DNA of 64,000 nucleotides from Rhodophyticola porphyridii (GCF_003688285.1 NZ_RCNT01000007.1:226154-290153), one strand, 5' to 3'; positions 8,687-18,144 are shown, counted from the stretch's first letter. Made by a program: numbers and translations. The notes: generated by a model not told the origin, from the sequence alone.

Positions 8687-9871
8687 CTAAGAAGCGAAAC
8701 GTGTCGATCGACGCACGGCTTGCCGGGCGATTGCGTTGAGTGTGTCAGCAAGGGCTGCGATCCTGTCATCCGTCTGTGCCGGATCCACGAGAAACGCAAG
8801 GCTGGTTTCGCCGAGTTCCTGCGCGACCGGAAGCCGAGCGGATGGACCCAGACCCTCATCCGTGAACACACGCTCGCGGTAGATCTCCGGGCAACTCCCG
8901 GTCAGCGCCGGGAATCCGGCGGCCCCGATCTCGTCAAGTATACGGTCACGGCTCCACCCGTGGGCCAGTGCCTCCGGTCTAAGAAATGCATAGAGGCGAT
9001 AATAGGCATGAGTGATCCCCGGCCTTGGCATAGGCACTCGGAATAGCGGATTTTCAGCGAGCGCTTCGGCCAAAAGAAGCGCGTTCCGCTGCCGAATCTT
9101 CTGCCAATCCGGCAACCGGTAGATTTGAATAAGCCCCAACGCGGCCTGCATGCCCGTCATCCGCAGGTTGGTACCCGGCGGGCCATCATGCAGCCACCGG
9201 AATCCTGGCACTTCCGCCAGTTCCATGACGCGGGCCAGGCTCTTGCCGTGATCCTTGAAGCTCCAGGCCCGGGCGAAGAGGGTTTCATCATTGGTGACCA
9301 GCAGGCCGCCCTCCCCGCCTGTCGTCATGATCTTGTCCTGACAGAAAGAGAAAGACCCAAAGGCGCCGAAGCTACCGACATGACGCCCCATGATCTCGGC
9401 CCCATGGGCCTGCGCACAGTCTTCGATGACCCACAAACCATGTGCGTTCGCGAGATCCAGTATCTCCTCCATCTCGCACGGCCAACCCGCATGATGAACG
9501 GCCAAGATCCCTCGCGTGCGCGGGCCGATCAGAGGTGCAATCGTGTCTGGCGTTATGTTTTGGCTGTCCCGGTCGACATCGGCAAAGACAGGTAATCCCC
9601 CCGCCAGCATAATGCATGAAGCCGACGCAACGAAGCTTCGCGGCGTCACGACAACCTCATCGCCCGGTTCGAGGTCGAGCATGCGTAGCGCTGTGTCGAG
9701 CGTAACGGTGCCGTTGGCCATAGCAATCGCGTGTTCGCTACCAACAAGCTTCGCGAAAGCCGTCTCGAACTCGCCAACCTCCGGCCCCGTCCATGCATTC
9801 ACGCGACCTGATCGCAGCACTCGCGCCACTGCCTCTACCTGTTCATCATCGAAGACCGGCCAGTTTGTCAT
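8687..9871 (-). CDS. DegT/DnrJ/EryC1/StrS-family PLP aminotransferase
   Basis: The 394-aa product has the sugar aminotransferase layout. An N-terminal GRVNAWTGPEVGEFE region leads to MANGTVTLDTALRMLDLEPG, DEVVVTPRSFVASA, VIEDCAQAHGA (the Asp that contacts the PLP pyridine) and SFSFCQDKIMTTGGEGGLL (the Schiff-base Lys). Members convert a keto sugar nucleotide to an amino sugar using glutamate. It is the last gene of a minus-strand operon (11 nt after the deacetylase) with a formyltransferase and a priming transferase, so it likely supplies the amino group that is later acylated. The WbpM-like dehydratase at 22.5 kb could make its keto substrate. Confidence 0.88.
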   Translation of the reverse strand: MTNWPVFDDEQVEAVARVLRSGRVNAWTGPEVGEFETAFAKLVGSEHAIAMANGTVTLDTALRMLDLEPGDEVVVTPRSFVASASCIMLAGGLPVFADVDRDSQNITPDTIAPLIGPRTRGILAVHHAGWPCEMEEILDLANAHGLWVIEDCAQAHGAEIMGRHVGSFGAFGSFSFCQDKIMTTGGEGGLLVTNDETLFARAWSFKDHGKSLARVMELAEVPGFRWLHDGPPGTNLRMTGMQAALGLIQIYRLPDWQKIRQRNALLLAEALAENPLFRVPMPRPGITHAYYRLYAFLRPEALAHGWSRDRILDEIGAAGFPALTGSCPEIYRERVFTDEGLGPSARLPVAQELGETSLAFLVDPAQTDDRIAALADTLNAIARQAVRRSTRFAS

Positions 9872-9882
9872 ATCATTAGACC

Positions 9883-10572
9883 CTAAAGGACCATGCGCAC
9901 GGGCACAAAGGCCTCGCAGGCATCGCGGTGAACGGTTGCGCCACGCAGTGTCGCGAGCGCACGTAGCGACTCAGGCGAGCGTTCATGTGGCGCTTGATGG
10001 ACCTGACTTTCATAAAGGGCGAAGGCATCGAGCTTGGCCTCCAGCGTCTCGCTAATGTCGACAAAGATCGACGGCAGGAACGCCGGTGTAAGCTGAGGCG
10101 CGTTCCAGTTGGTTTCCGACAAAGTCTCGTAGGCCATGATGACCGGAGGATAAGAAGCCTGGTGAGGTCGGCTTGCGACAAGGCTTGATGTGAAGCAGGC
10201 CTGATGGTCGAGATGGATGTCACCGGGATGCGGAAGGAGCACCACTTCAGGTTGCAGGGACTGCACAATGCGCGCGATCCCCGCGTTGAGATCGGCATGT
10301 GGCGTCTCTGAGAGGCCGGCCGCCGGAAAGCCGAGCCAATGGCAGTCTGCTACACCGAGCCGTTTGTGCGCGCGCTTGGCCTCGGCCCGGACGCGTTGTG
10401 TCTGAGCGGCGTCGAATCGGGGCGCAGTGCCGCTGGTAACTATGCAGACATGTACGTCGCGTCCTTCAGCGGCCAGTCGCGCCATCGTACCGCCGGCGCC
10501 CAGGACCTCATCGTCTGGATGCGGGGCAATGACCAGAACACGGCCGGCGCCCATACCGAAATCGAAACTCAT
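9883..10572 (-). CDS. PIG-L family N-deacetylase
   Basis: The 229-aa protein carries the zinc-binding hallmarks of PIG-L/LmbE deacetylases: VIAPHPDDEVLGAGGTMARL near the N-terminus and PHPGDIHLDHQACF in the middle. These enzymes remove N-acetyl groups from GlcNAc-type sugars. Its start overlaps the end of the formyltransferase by 4 nt (10569-10572), so the two are translationally coupled. A reasonable reading is that it frees an amino group that the formyltransferase then formylates, but its substrate (sugar nucleotide or lipid-linked sugar) cannot be told. Confidence 0.85.
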   Translation of the reverse strand: MSFDFGMGAGRVLVIAPHPDDEVLGAGGTMARLAAEGRDVHVCIVTSGTAPRFDAAQTQRVRAEAKRAHKRLGVADCHWLGFPAAGLSETPHADLNAGIARIVQSLQPEVVLLPHPGDIHLDHQACFTSSLVASRPHQASYPPVIMAYETLSETNWNAPQLTPAFLPSIFVDISETLEAKLDAFALYESQVHQAPHERSPESLRALATLRGATVHRDACEAFVPVRMVL

Positions 10573-11486
10573 TTTCTCTCTTCTCCGAGCAGCGTATGCA
10601 CGCGGGGAGGCTCGTGGGCGCCCTCCCAGGCAGTAATGTCAATGCTGCGGGAATCCCCACATGACACAGTGAAGTGGTTCCCATTGATGGCCTGAACCTG
10701 ACCCGGCAGGCCAATGAAATAGTTCTCTCGCGGGTGTGGCTCTGCGAGGGTAAGAGTCAACCGTGTACCACTCTCGGAATAGGTGAAGGCGCCTGGATAG
10801 GGCGGTCCGACGGCGCGAATCAGCCTTTCGATCTCAGCCGCTGGCCTTGACCAGTCGATAAGTCCGTTCTCGGGACGTCTGCGGCCACATATACTGGCGA
10901 GGCTGTCATCCTGCGGGTCTGCGGGGACGTCACCGTCAGCAATCCGTGCAACCAACGGCGGCAGCATTTCGGCAAGCGCCGTGATTTGCTTTTCATAAAG
11001 GCTAGCTGCGGTTTCGCGGTCGGGATCAACAGGGATCGGTCGTTGACTTGCGATTGGACCGGTATCAGCCCCATCCTCGAGCCAGAACAGGGTCGCGGCG
11101 GTTTCCTTCAGCCCAAGAAGGATCGTCCAAGGGATCACGGCACGCCCACGAAGGCGCGGCAAGGCCGACGGATGGAAACCCAGACTGCCTATCCGGGGAA
11201 TATTTCGAAGCGCTGCACTACATAGCTGCGACCACCCCACAACCAGCAAAAGGTCCGGTTGGAGCTCTGCAATCAGGTGTAGCGTGTCTGGTGCCTCAGA
11301 TTTCGGGGTACGATGGATCGGCAACGCATAAGCAGTACAAATAGGCTCCAGATCCGCAAAGTCAGAGTGCCGATATGACAGCTCAAGCGGCAGGGTGACG
11401 ACGAGACTCGGGGCGTGACCTGACCTGCACAAAGCTTCAAGCGCTTTTGCGGAACCCTCAACCGCACCAATAAAAACCGTCCTCAC
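10569..11486 (-). CDS. sugar N-formyltransferase-like protein
   Basis: The 305-aa product has a formyltransferase domain: SLGFHPSALPRLRGRAVIPW, then ATLFWLEDGADTGPI, with the catalytic His and Asp of the 10-formyl-THF family. A C-terminal domain (about 205-300; NGLIDWSRPAAEIERLIRA, FTYSESGTRLTL) resembles the Formyl_trans_C/OB part of Fmt and ArnA. The Asn that usually sits two residues before the catalytic His is replaced by Gly here. Gene context (deacetylase and aminotransferase) argues for an amino-sugar substrate rather than Met-tRNA. It overlaps both neighbours by 4 nt. Confidence 0.8.
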   Translation of the reverse strand: MRTVFIGAVEGSAKALEALCRSGHAPSLVVTLPLELSYRHSDFADLEPICTAYALPIHRTPKSEAPDTLHLIAELQPDLLLVVGWSQLCSAALRNIPRIGSLGFHPSALPRLRGRAVIPWTILLGLKETAATLFWLEDGADTGPIASQRPIPVDPDRETAASLYEKQITALAEMLPPLVARIADGDVPADPQDDSLASICGRRRPENGLIDWSRPAAEIERLIRAVGPPYPGAFTYSESGTRLTLTLAEPHPRENYFIGLPGQVQAINGNHFTVSCGDSRSIDITAWEGAHEPPRVHTLLGEERK

Positions 11487-12094
11487 GAGGTCTGCCTCCT
11501 CGAGGTTGGTTCTGCTGAAACGCCCGACTTCGCTGCAATCAGCCGTTCCGGCCTGCGGCGCTCGCCGAGTAACGCAACCGATGCCGTTTCTGCCAAGATG
11601 CGGAAATCAAGCGCGGCTGATCGGTTGGCAACATACCAGAGATCGAGCTGCAGCTTTTCGTCATCGCTGAGACGCGTGTTTCCGCTTACCTGCGACCAGC
11701 CGGTGATGCCCGGCCGGACCTTGCCGCGCTGCTCACCTTTGGCACCGAAGGCCTTAATCGTTTGGGGAAGCAGAGGCCGAGGGCCGACAAGTGCCAAGTC
11801 ACCGCGCAATACGGCGATTAATTGCGGCAATTCATCCATCCTCAGGCGGCGTAGCAAATCAGTCGCTGGTGTCGTGCGTTCAGCATCAGGAAGCGGCGGT
11901 CCATCATCGGGTTGGTGGTACATTGTGCGGAGCTTGACGATCCGTATCGGGTGCCCGTCCTTACCGGCCCGGGTCTGAACGAAAAACATCGGCGAACCAA
12001 GACTGACTCGCACTATGACACTCGCAATGAGAAAAAAGAGCAGCAGAGCAAGCACAAGAATAGACGCTATCGCGAATTCAGTTTTACGGTTCAT
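11483..12094 (-). CDS. sugar transferase (priming phosphoglycosyl transferase)
   Basis: The 203-aa protein is a short monotopic phosphoglycosyl transferase (PglC/WcaJ catalytic domain). It has one N-terminal membrane segment (AIASILVLALLLFFLIASVI), then SPMFFVQTRAGKDGHPIRIV with KLRTM, LRRLRMDELPQL, LVGPRPLLP and KVRPGITGWSQVSG. The DE pair of RMDELPQL is the expected catalytic dyad. It would load the first sugar phosphate on undecaprenyl phosphate. It is the first gene of the minus-strand operon and is divergent from the assembly operon at 12260. The larger multi-pass N-terminal domain of WcaJ/WbaP is absent. Confidence 0.88.
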   Translation of the reverse strand: MNRKTEFAIASILVLALLLFFLIASVIVRVSLGSPMFFVQTRAGKDGHPIRIVKLRTMYHQPDDGPPLPDAERTTPATDLLRRLRMDELPQLIAVLRGDLALVGPRPLLPQTIKAFGAKGEQRGKVRPGITGWSQVSGNTRLSDDEKLQLDLWYVANRSAALDFRILAETASVALLGERRRPERLIAAKSGVSAEPTSRRQTS

Positions 12095-12259
12095 GCCATC
12101 AACAGTAAATTGGCAAATGTCCTAAAGTAGCCCGCAGAGCGCCGCGGGCCATTAAATCAAGTCTCCCCGGAGAGGAGTATTTTCGAAAATCCACCCTTCT
12201 ATGCGTCGATTCTGAAGTTTATCGTGTCATGGAACAAAAATTAAGGCAACCATTGGCTC
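12095..12259. promoter_or_regulatory. divergent promoter region of the two glycan operons
   Basis: This 165-bp gap separates the priming transferase (minus) from the GT4/Wzc/Wzx/Wzy operon (plus). It contains a hairpin GCCCGC-N8-GCGGGC at 12130-12149 and a 12-bp palindrome ATTTTCGAAAAT at 12179-12190. Both operons must start here, so these dyads are candidate shared regulatory sites. No -10/-35 pair stands out. Confidence 0.4.
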
Positions 12260-13477
12260 ATGAAGGTGGTTCACATCATTACGAGTACCGGTGTCGGCGG
12301 CGCACAAATCATGCTGTCGCGATACCTTCGTGCATTGGGTCCTTCGCGGAAGTCCCACTCCGTGATCTCGCTCATGGCGCAGGGTCCGATTTCGGAGGAA
12401 TTGCAGGACATTGGTATCCCGGTGCACCACCTTGGGCTGTCACAGGGCGCAAAATCTTGGCGCGCAGTTCGTGATCTTCGACAGAAACTCGCGGCTGAGG
12501 CACCGGACGTCATTTTCGGCTGGATGTACCACGGATGCCTAGCCGCCCTGATCGGCAGGGTCGGCCTTCGCAACACCGCGTTGGTCTGGGGCATCCACCA
12601 TTCGCTGGCAGACATTAGGGCCGAGAAGGCCTCGACGCGAATGGTGGTCCGGATACTGGCGACTTTCTCGCATCGGGTCGACGGAATATCTTACTGTTCT
12701 TCCACGTCCCGTACCCAACATGAAGCGACCGGTTTTGCGGGAGACCGAGCGTGGGTCATCCCAAATGCCGTCGACGCGGCCGTTTTCCGCCCTGACCCTG
12801 ACGCGCGGGCCCGTCTGACCGAACTCTGTGGCATCTCGAAGGATTGTCAGATAATTGGCACAGTCGCACGGAACCACCCTATGAAAGACCATGTGGCGAT
12901 GGTGCGGGCGGTCGCCAAGTTGCTGGCCGACGGGCGTGACGTACACGGCGTGTTGATGGGAACAGGACAAGCCAACGGCCCGGCCAAGGCGGAGGCCGCG
13001 GCCCTGGGGATCGCCAATCATATAAGCTGCTTGGAAACCCGGGCCGATGTAGCCGCGCTGGTGCCGGCATTCGACGCTTTTCTTCTATCTTCAGCATGGG
13101 GCGAAGCGTTTCCGCTGGCTGTGGCGGAAGCGATGGCGGCTGGCGTGCTCTGCGTCGTGACGGATGTGGGCGACTGCGCCGAACTCGTTGGGCCGTCAGG
13201 TGCAGTAGTGCCCCCGCGAGACGTAGACGGAATGGCGCGCGCCCTTCGTGGGATCCTCGATCTCGAACCTGCCGAGCGGACGGCGGCAGGGCTCGCGGCG
13301 CGGGCACGAGTCGCCGAGCGGTTTTCGTTCGATCCTTATATTGCCGCGCATGAGACCTTCTACCTCAACGCGATGCAGCATCGCGGTTCCGGGCGCGTGC
13401 GCCCGGAGACGGACACGGGGACCGCTACCGACGGGAAGAAGACTGAACCTGCAGAACGGCCGGAGGCGACCAGATGA
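12260..13477 (+). CDS. GT4-family glycosyltransferase
   Basis: The 405-aa product is a GT-B glycosyltransferase. The N-terminus KVVHIITSTGVGGAQIMLSR is the usual donor-fold opening, and the C-terminal half has RNHPMKDHVAMVRAV, LLSSAWGEAFPLAVAEAMAA (the E-x7-E motif of GT4) and VVTDVGDCAELVG. It should add a sugar to the growing lipid-linked repeat on the cytoplasmic face. It is the first gene of a seven-gene plus-strand operon and overlaps the Wzc-like gene by 4 nt (ATGA). The ribosome site is weak (AAGG about 14 nt upstream). Sugar and linkage unknown. Confidence 0.87.
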   Translation: MKVVHIITSTGVGGAQIMLSRYLRALGPSRKSHSVISLMAQGPISEELQDIGIPVHHLGLSQGAKSWRAVRDLRQKLAAEAPDVIFGWMYHGCLAALIGRVGLRNTALVWGIHHSLADIRAEKASTRMVVRILATFSHRVDGISYCSSTSRTQHEATGFAGDRAWVIPNAVDAAVFRPDPDARARLTELCGISKDCQIIGTVARNHPMKDHVAMVRAVAKLLADGRDVHGVLMGTGQANGPAKAEAAALGIANHISCLETRADVAALVPAFDAFLLSSAWGEAFPLAVAEAMAAGVLCVVTDVGDCAELVGPSGAVVPPRDVDGMARALRGILDLEPAERTAAGLAARARVAERFSFDPYIAAHETFYLNAMQHRGSGRVRPETDTGTATDGKKTEPAERPEATR

Positions 13478-15399
13478 ACGCGCCCGAGAATTTTAGCGTG
13501 CAAGATATTTATGACACCCAGATTCCGCAGGAGCGGATGGGACTGGAAGGGCTGCTGTTGATCCTACGGCGCCAAGCCTGGATAGCAATTGTCCTAATCG
13601 CCACCATAATGGGTGTTGCGGTCTTTTATCTGCAGTCGGTCGAAGAACGCTATGTGACCCGCGCGACGATCGTGCTCACCCCCTCGGAGACCCGCATAAG
13701 CCGAACGGCAGCGCAACTCGAGGCCTTTGATGTCTCGCGCTCCATCGTTGAGACCGAACTCGACGTCCTCCGCTCCCGCCAGTTCGCTGCCGAAGTGGCG
13801 GAGCGGCCTCCGTTGGCGACACATCCCATCTTCGCCCCCGCACCTGACGCCCCGGAGATATCCGCGACCGAGTTGAGGGCTCGGATCATAGACCGGCTAC
13901 TGGCGAGCTATTCCGTATTCCGCTCGGGCGAAAGCCTCGCAATCGAAATAGTGGCAGAGACCCCGGACCCCGAGCTGACCGCCGCCATCGCGAACGGTGT
14001 CGCGGAAACCTACATTGCTCGGTCCGAACGCTCCCAGCGTGCGGAAATTCAGCAATCCATCGCCTTTCTGGAAACCCGCACCGCGAGCATGTCAGCCGAG
14101 CTGAGCGAAATGGAACTGGAGTTCGCGGACTTCGTGCGGGCCAATGGCCTCGATGACAGCAATCGCCTCGACAGGCTCTTGTCGGAGCAGATGCGTCTGT
14201 CGGCAATCGTCGACGCACTTGAAGGGGAAGCGTCGCACCAAGCGGATTTGGTTCGGAATGAAGCCGCTCTTGCGGAGATCGACGAGCGTCTGCGCGAACA
14301 CACGGCAGCTACTCTTACGCTTGGACGAATAGAGCGTGCATTGGATCTTGAGCAAAGCCGCTACCAAAACGCCGTCGAACGACTGAACGAATTGGAAACA
14401 CAGCTTGATTTCGTGCCACGCTCGGCACGACATGTAACCGTCGCACAGGTCCCTGTCGAACCGGCATGGCCTAATCATGCGGTGGCGCTCGCACTCTGTT
14501 TCGTGGCCGCGACGATCCTTGCTTTCGTGACAGCACTTCTCATCGAGTCGCTTGATCGGAGGGTTTGGGCAGAAGCTGATGTACAGAGGATTATCGGTTT
14601 GCGAAACTACGGTACGGTGCCGCGCACCTCGCGCCGTGATATCCAGCTAGGCCAGCCGCCATCTCTTGAATACCTTTCGGCTGATCCGCGGGCACTTTAC
14701 AAAGAGGGTCTTCGAAGCATTCTGACCCTGTTGTTGAAGAACCACCGCGCCAGTGATGCGAAGGTCTTGATGATCACGTCGAGCTTACCGGATGAGGGCA
14801 AGTCCGAGGTTGCACTGTCCATAGCGGCTTCTGCGGCGCGGGACGGTTTGCGGGTTTTGCTTCTGGATCTCGACGCCCAACAGGAGAGCGTTGCGGCGCT
14901 TGCCGGCGAAAAATGTGAAACCATATCGCTCAAGAACCTGATCGAGCATTTCGACAATTCGGAAGTGTCCGAAGACGCCACAGACGTGTCTGCCCTGGGG
15001 TCTAAGGACGGATCACTCCCGCTCGGCACGCCTGTTGAACTGGCCGACGGCCTTCATCTCATCAGCGTCGGAGCGCGAGAACGCCTTAATTTCCATGTGC
15101 TTCAGGACACTCAGACGAAGCTTATGCCGAAGTTGCGTCGGCATTACGATCTCATCTTGCTGGATGCGCCGCCGGTGCTGGTCTTCAATGATGCCTGTCG
15201 CTTCGGATCCTTGGCCGACGGGGTTCTGATCGTCGTACGATGGGGCCAGTCGAAGGGTAACGAATTGCGTGAAACGCATGATCGGCTCAAGCGGAGTGAC
15301 TCAAAAATTCTTGGAACTGTCTTCAACGATGTAGATCCTCGCGAGCAGCGCCGGTATCGGACCGGAGCGTATCTCGGACGTTCTGCATATGCGGAGTAA
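13474..15399 (+). CDS. Wzc/ExoP-like polysaccharide co-polymerase with BY-kinase domain
   Basis: The 641-aa product has a Wzz domain flanked by membrane segments (about 36-54 and 335-357) and a coiled coil between them (about 190-310). A cytoplasmic P-loop kinase domain follows: ITSSLPDEGKSEVALS (Walker A, about 434-449), VLLLDLDA (Walker A') and YDLILLDAPPVL (Walker B, about 558-569). The tail has three tyrosines (628, 633, 639), compatible with autophosphorylation, though fewer than in E. coli Wzc. It controls polymer length and export together with the ExoF-like protein. It overlaps its upstream neighbour by 4 nt and the lyase by 11 nt. Confidence 0.88.
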   Translation: MNAPENFSVQDIYDTQIPQERMGLEGLLLILRRQAWIAIVLIATIMGVAVFYLQSVEERYVTRATIVLTPSETRISRTAAQLEAFDVSRSIVETELDVLRSRQFAAEVAERPPLATHPIFAPAPDAPEISATELRARIIDRLLASYSVFRSGESLAIEIVAETPDPELTAAIANGVAETYIARSERSQRAEIQQSIAFLETRTASMSAELSEMELEFADFVRANGLDDSNRLDRLLSEQMRLSAIVDALEGEASHQADLVRNEAALAEIDERLREHTAATLTLGRIERALDLEQSRYQNAVERLNELETQLDFVPRSARHVTVAQVPVEPAWPNHAVALALCFVAATILAFVTALLIESLDRRVWAEADVQRIIGLRNYGTVPRTSRRDIQLGQPPSLEYLSADPRALYKEGLRSILTLLLKNHRASDAKVLMITSSLPDEGKSEVALSIAASAARDGLRVLLLDLDAQQESVAALAGEKCETISLKNLIEHFDNSEVSEDATDVSALGSKDGSLPLGTPVELADGLHLISVGARERLNFHVLQDTQTKLMPKLRRHYDLILLDAPPVLVFNDACRFGSLADGVLIVVRWGQSKGNELRETHDRLKRSDSKILGTVFNDVDPREQRRYRTGAYLGRSAYAE

Positions 15400-16819
15400 C
15401 GACTTGCTAAGGCCTAAACGAAGAATACGGCCGAGCGACCTTGCGTTGGTTGTCTCGGGCCTTCTGTGTGCGTGGCCAGCGCTAGGCGACGTGTTGGCGT
15501 TTCCCGGTGCAGACGGATACGGCGCGATTGCAACCGGTTGGAGGGGAGGCGACGTCGTCCGCGTCACCAGTCTTGCCGGTGACGGACCTGGCACCCTGCG
15601 TGCCTGCGCCGAGAACAATGACACACCTAGGATATGCGTGTTCGCCGTTTCTGGAACGATCGTAGTGGATCACCCCATCAGGCCCGGCTCCAACCTCTAT
15701 GTCGCGGGTCAAACAGCCCCGGGTGACGGGATCCAGATCCGGGTAGAAGGTCCCCGCCAGGGCCCATTGATCCTTGAAGACAGTCATGACGTCGTTTTGC
15801 GGTTTATGAGTCTCCGGCCAGGTCCCAGTTCCGAACCGTCACCGACTGTAGATGCCTTGACAATCGAAGATTCTGAACGCCTGTACCTCGGCAATCTTTC
15901 GATGGCCTTTGCGACGGACGAAACCTTCAATATCCACGTCTCTGGCGGGCGTTCGGCTGATATCACTCTTGCTGACAGTCTGTTGGCCCTCAGTCTCGAC
16001 AGAACCAACCATCCCGATGGACGGCATTCAAAAGGGGCACTCATATGCTCGACGGAGGGTACCGGCTTTGAATGCGGTCGCATAAGCCTACTGCGAAATC
16101 TCTTTGCGCACCATCGCGACAGAAACCCCGATGTTAAGGCAACATCCATTGGTCCGGTCGAGGTGATCAACAACGTTTTTTATAATCCGATCAGCCAGTT
16201 TGGTGAGGTGTATGACCTCGCAGGCGACGTGTCGCTTATTTACGCAGGAAACATCGTGATGCCGGGCCCAAGCACTGTCCGAAATGTTCCAGAGGCCTTG
16301 CAGGTGTTCGATTTTACAGAGGCCGCGATTGAAATTGCAGCCTGGGGCAACATCGCACCCTCTCGGGACAGATGTGCCGGTGGGCGAAGTGCGCTGCTGC
16401 TGGATCCAGCCGCCGAAGCCGCGGTGGTTGCAACATCCGCCGACACCATGGCGACCGTACTCACGGCCGAAGAGGCGTACTCTCACGTCATGACCCGTGC
16501 AGGAGACGCTATCCCCGGCCGTAGGGTGCATGACCCACTCGACCAGCTTGTTATCGACAGCGTTTTTGCCTGTACGGGCGAGGTCATCGACGAGGTCGAC
16601 CAGGTTGGAGGTTGGCCTCTCATTGCCGAGTCTGCAATGATTGCGGATAGTGATGGCGACGGGCTGCCCGACGATTGGGAAGATATGCGCCCAGGTCTCG
16701 CCCCGGATAGAGCCGACGACGCATGGGCCTTGGACCCCATCACCGGTCTTTCCCATGTCGAAACATGGCTCGCGGTCCTGGCGGGAGACATCCCCGAAAA
16801 CGCGGTGGCAGTCCAATGA
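15389..16819 (+). CDS. secreted pectate-lyase-like beta-helix protein
   Basis: The 476-aa product has a signal peptide (LALVVSGLLCAWPALG, cleavage near residue 32). A right-handed beta-helix of pectate-lyase type follows: FPGADGYGAIATGWRGGDVV, GPGTLRACAE, SGTIVVDHPI, NLYVAGQTAPGDGIQI, DNHP-like NHPDGRHSKG, NLFAHHRDRNPDVK. Near the C-terminus DSDGDGLPDDWED is a calcium-binding repeat seen in secreted glycan enzymes. Such enzymes in Wzx/Wzy loci usually trim or release the polymer in the periplasm. It sits inside the coupled operon (start 11 nt inside wzc; stop overlapping the flippase start), so it is made with the assembly machine. Cleavage specificity unknown. Confidence 0.8.
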   Translation: MRSNDLLRPKRRIRPSDLALVVSGLLCAWPALGDVLAFPGADGYGAIATGWRGGDVVRVTSLAGDGPGTLRACAENNDTPRICVFAVSGTIVVDHPIRPGSNLYVAGQTAPGDGIQIRVEGPRQGPLILEDSHDVVLRFMSLRPGPSSEPSPTVDALTIEDSERLYLGNLSMAFATDETFNIHVSGGRSADITLADSLLALSLDRTNHPDGRHSKGALICSTEGTGFECGRISLLRNLFAHHRDRNPDVKATSIGPVEVINNVFYNPISQFGEVYDLAGDVSLIYAGNIVMPGPSTVRNVPEALQVFDFTEAAIEIAAWGNIAPSRDRCAGGRSALLLDPAAEAAVVATSADTMATVLTAEEAYSHVMTRAGDAIPGRRVHDPLDQLVIDSVFACTGEVIDEVDQVGGWPLIAESAMIADSDGDGLPDDWEDMRPGLAPDRADDAWALDPITGLSHVETWLAVLAGDIPENAVAVQ

Positions 16820-18144
16820 TCCGTCGTCTGTCCAGTTCTCCGGAAGACCAAAAAGTCGTGGTCCGCATCCTGCGAAACGTCAGCTGGGTCTTCTCCTCGC
16901 AGGTCGTGACGAGTCTTTCCGGTCTGGTTTCAATGGCTGCAGCTGCACGGGCCCTTGGGGCGGAGAGTGTAGCCATCGTTGCCTTGGTTGAAGCCTATAT
17001 GCGTTTGGCCTCTCTTTTCATTCACCTCGAGCCCTGGCAAGCCGTCATGCGGTTCGGCAGCGAAGCATTGGAGCGGGGAGACACGCGACGCTTCCGTACG
17101 CTGATAGGTTTCTCGACGATTGTCGATGTGGTCCTGGGGCTGATGGCTGCACTTCTTGCGTTTGCCTTGGCCGGATTGGTGGCCCCATGGCTTAATCTGG
17201 AAGAGCATATTGAACTGCTTCAAATCGCATCACTGGCACTCGCGGTGTCACTCCGACCGACCGGAATCGCAGTGTTGCGGCTCTTTGACCGTTTCGACAA
17301 GCTTGCACGGCTTGATGCAGCCACGGCCATAGTTCGGGCAATTGTGTCGGTCATCGTTGCAGCCCTTGGCGGCGGACCAGCCGCGTTTGTGGGGGTTATT
17401 GTCGTCTTCTCGGTCGCGGATGGAGCGCTTGCCTATATCTTGGGGCGTCGTGTGATGGCCGATCAGTTACTCCCAGAGCGTGCCGACAGCCCATTGCAAG
17501 CCATTCGCGAAAATCCGGGCTTGCTACGGATGTTCTTCAACAGCAACGCCGCTGTGATACTGCGGCAAGCGACCCAACGGCTCGACGTCATCCTTCTAGC
17601 CACCATCGTCTCACCCACGGCTGTCGGTTACTACCATATTGCAAAACGTAGCGCCTTGGCAGGCTTGCGCCTTGGCAGACCGCTCGCGCAGGCGATTTAT
17701 CCCGAACTCGCACGTTTCGCGGCAGCACGCGATGAAGGGCGCCTGTCCCGCTTCATCTTTGGCATGTCTGGTATATTTTTCTTATTGCTTGTCATCGTAG
17801 TGACCCCTGTCTTGATCTGGATCGAGCCGATTATCGTACTCATCTTCACCGAGGATTTCCGCGAGGCCGCGCTGGTAGTGGGGATACAGGTTTCTGCGTC
17901 CGCAGTCCTGTTGGCCGGGGTGGCGATTGTCCCTGCCCTGCTAAGCACCGACCAAGACGTTTCGCTTGTTCTGCTGCGCCTCTCAGTGACGGTCCTGTTC
18001 TTTGCAGTCTTTTGGCCGATGACGGTTCAGTTCGGCGCTGAGGGCGCGGCGGCAACACATCTTTTGTGCAACTTGATCTGGCTTGTCTCGGCTGGGTTCA
18101 TTCTACGCTCGGCGTTGGCGCGCCGGGTCATGGGGACGACGTGA
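16816..18144 (+). CDS. Wzx-like lipid-linked oligosaccharide flippase
   Basis: The 442-aa polytopic membrane protein has about 12 predicted hydrophobic segments and the Polysacc_synt/MATE-like features of O-antigen flippases (SWVFSSQVVTSLSGLVSMAA at the start, LDVILLATIVSPTAVGYYHI in the middle). It would move undecaprenyl-linked repeat units across the inner membrane. I use the ATG at 16816, which overlaps the lyase stop (ATGA) and places the first helix correctly; the frame is open further upstream but inside the lyase gene. Its own end overlaps the polymerase start by 4 nt. Confidence 0.85.
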   Translation: MIRRLSSSPEDQKVVVRILRNVSWVFSSQVVTSLSGLVSMAAAARALGAESVAIVALVEAYMRLASLFIHLEPWQAVMRFGSEALERGDTRRFRTLIGFSTIVDVVLGLMAALLAFALAGLVAPWLNLEEHIELLQIASLALAVSLRPTGIAVLRLFDRFDKLARLDAATAIVRAIVSVIVAALGGGPAAFVGVIVVFSVADGALAYILGRRVMADQLLPERADSPLQAIRENPGLLRMFFNSNAAVILRQATQRLDVILLATIVSPTAVGYYHIAKRSALAGLRLGRPLAQAIYPELARFAAARDEGRLSRFIFGMSGIFFLLLVIVVTPVLIWIEPIIVLIFTEDFREAALVVGIQVSASAVLLAGVAIVPALLSTDQDVSLVLLRLSVTVLFFAVFWPMTVQFGAEGAAATHLLCNLIWLVSAGFILRSALARRVMGTT

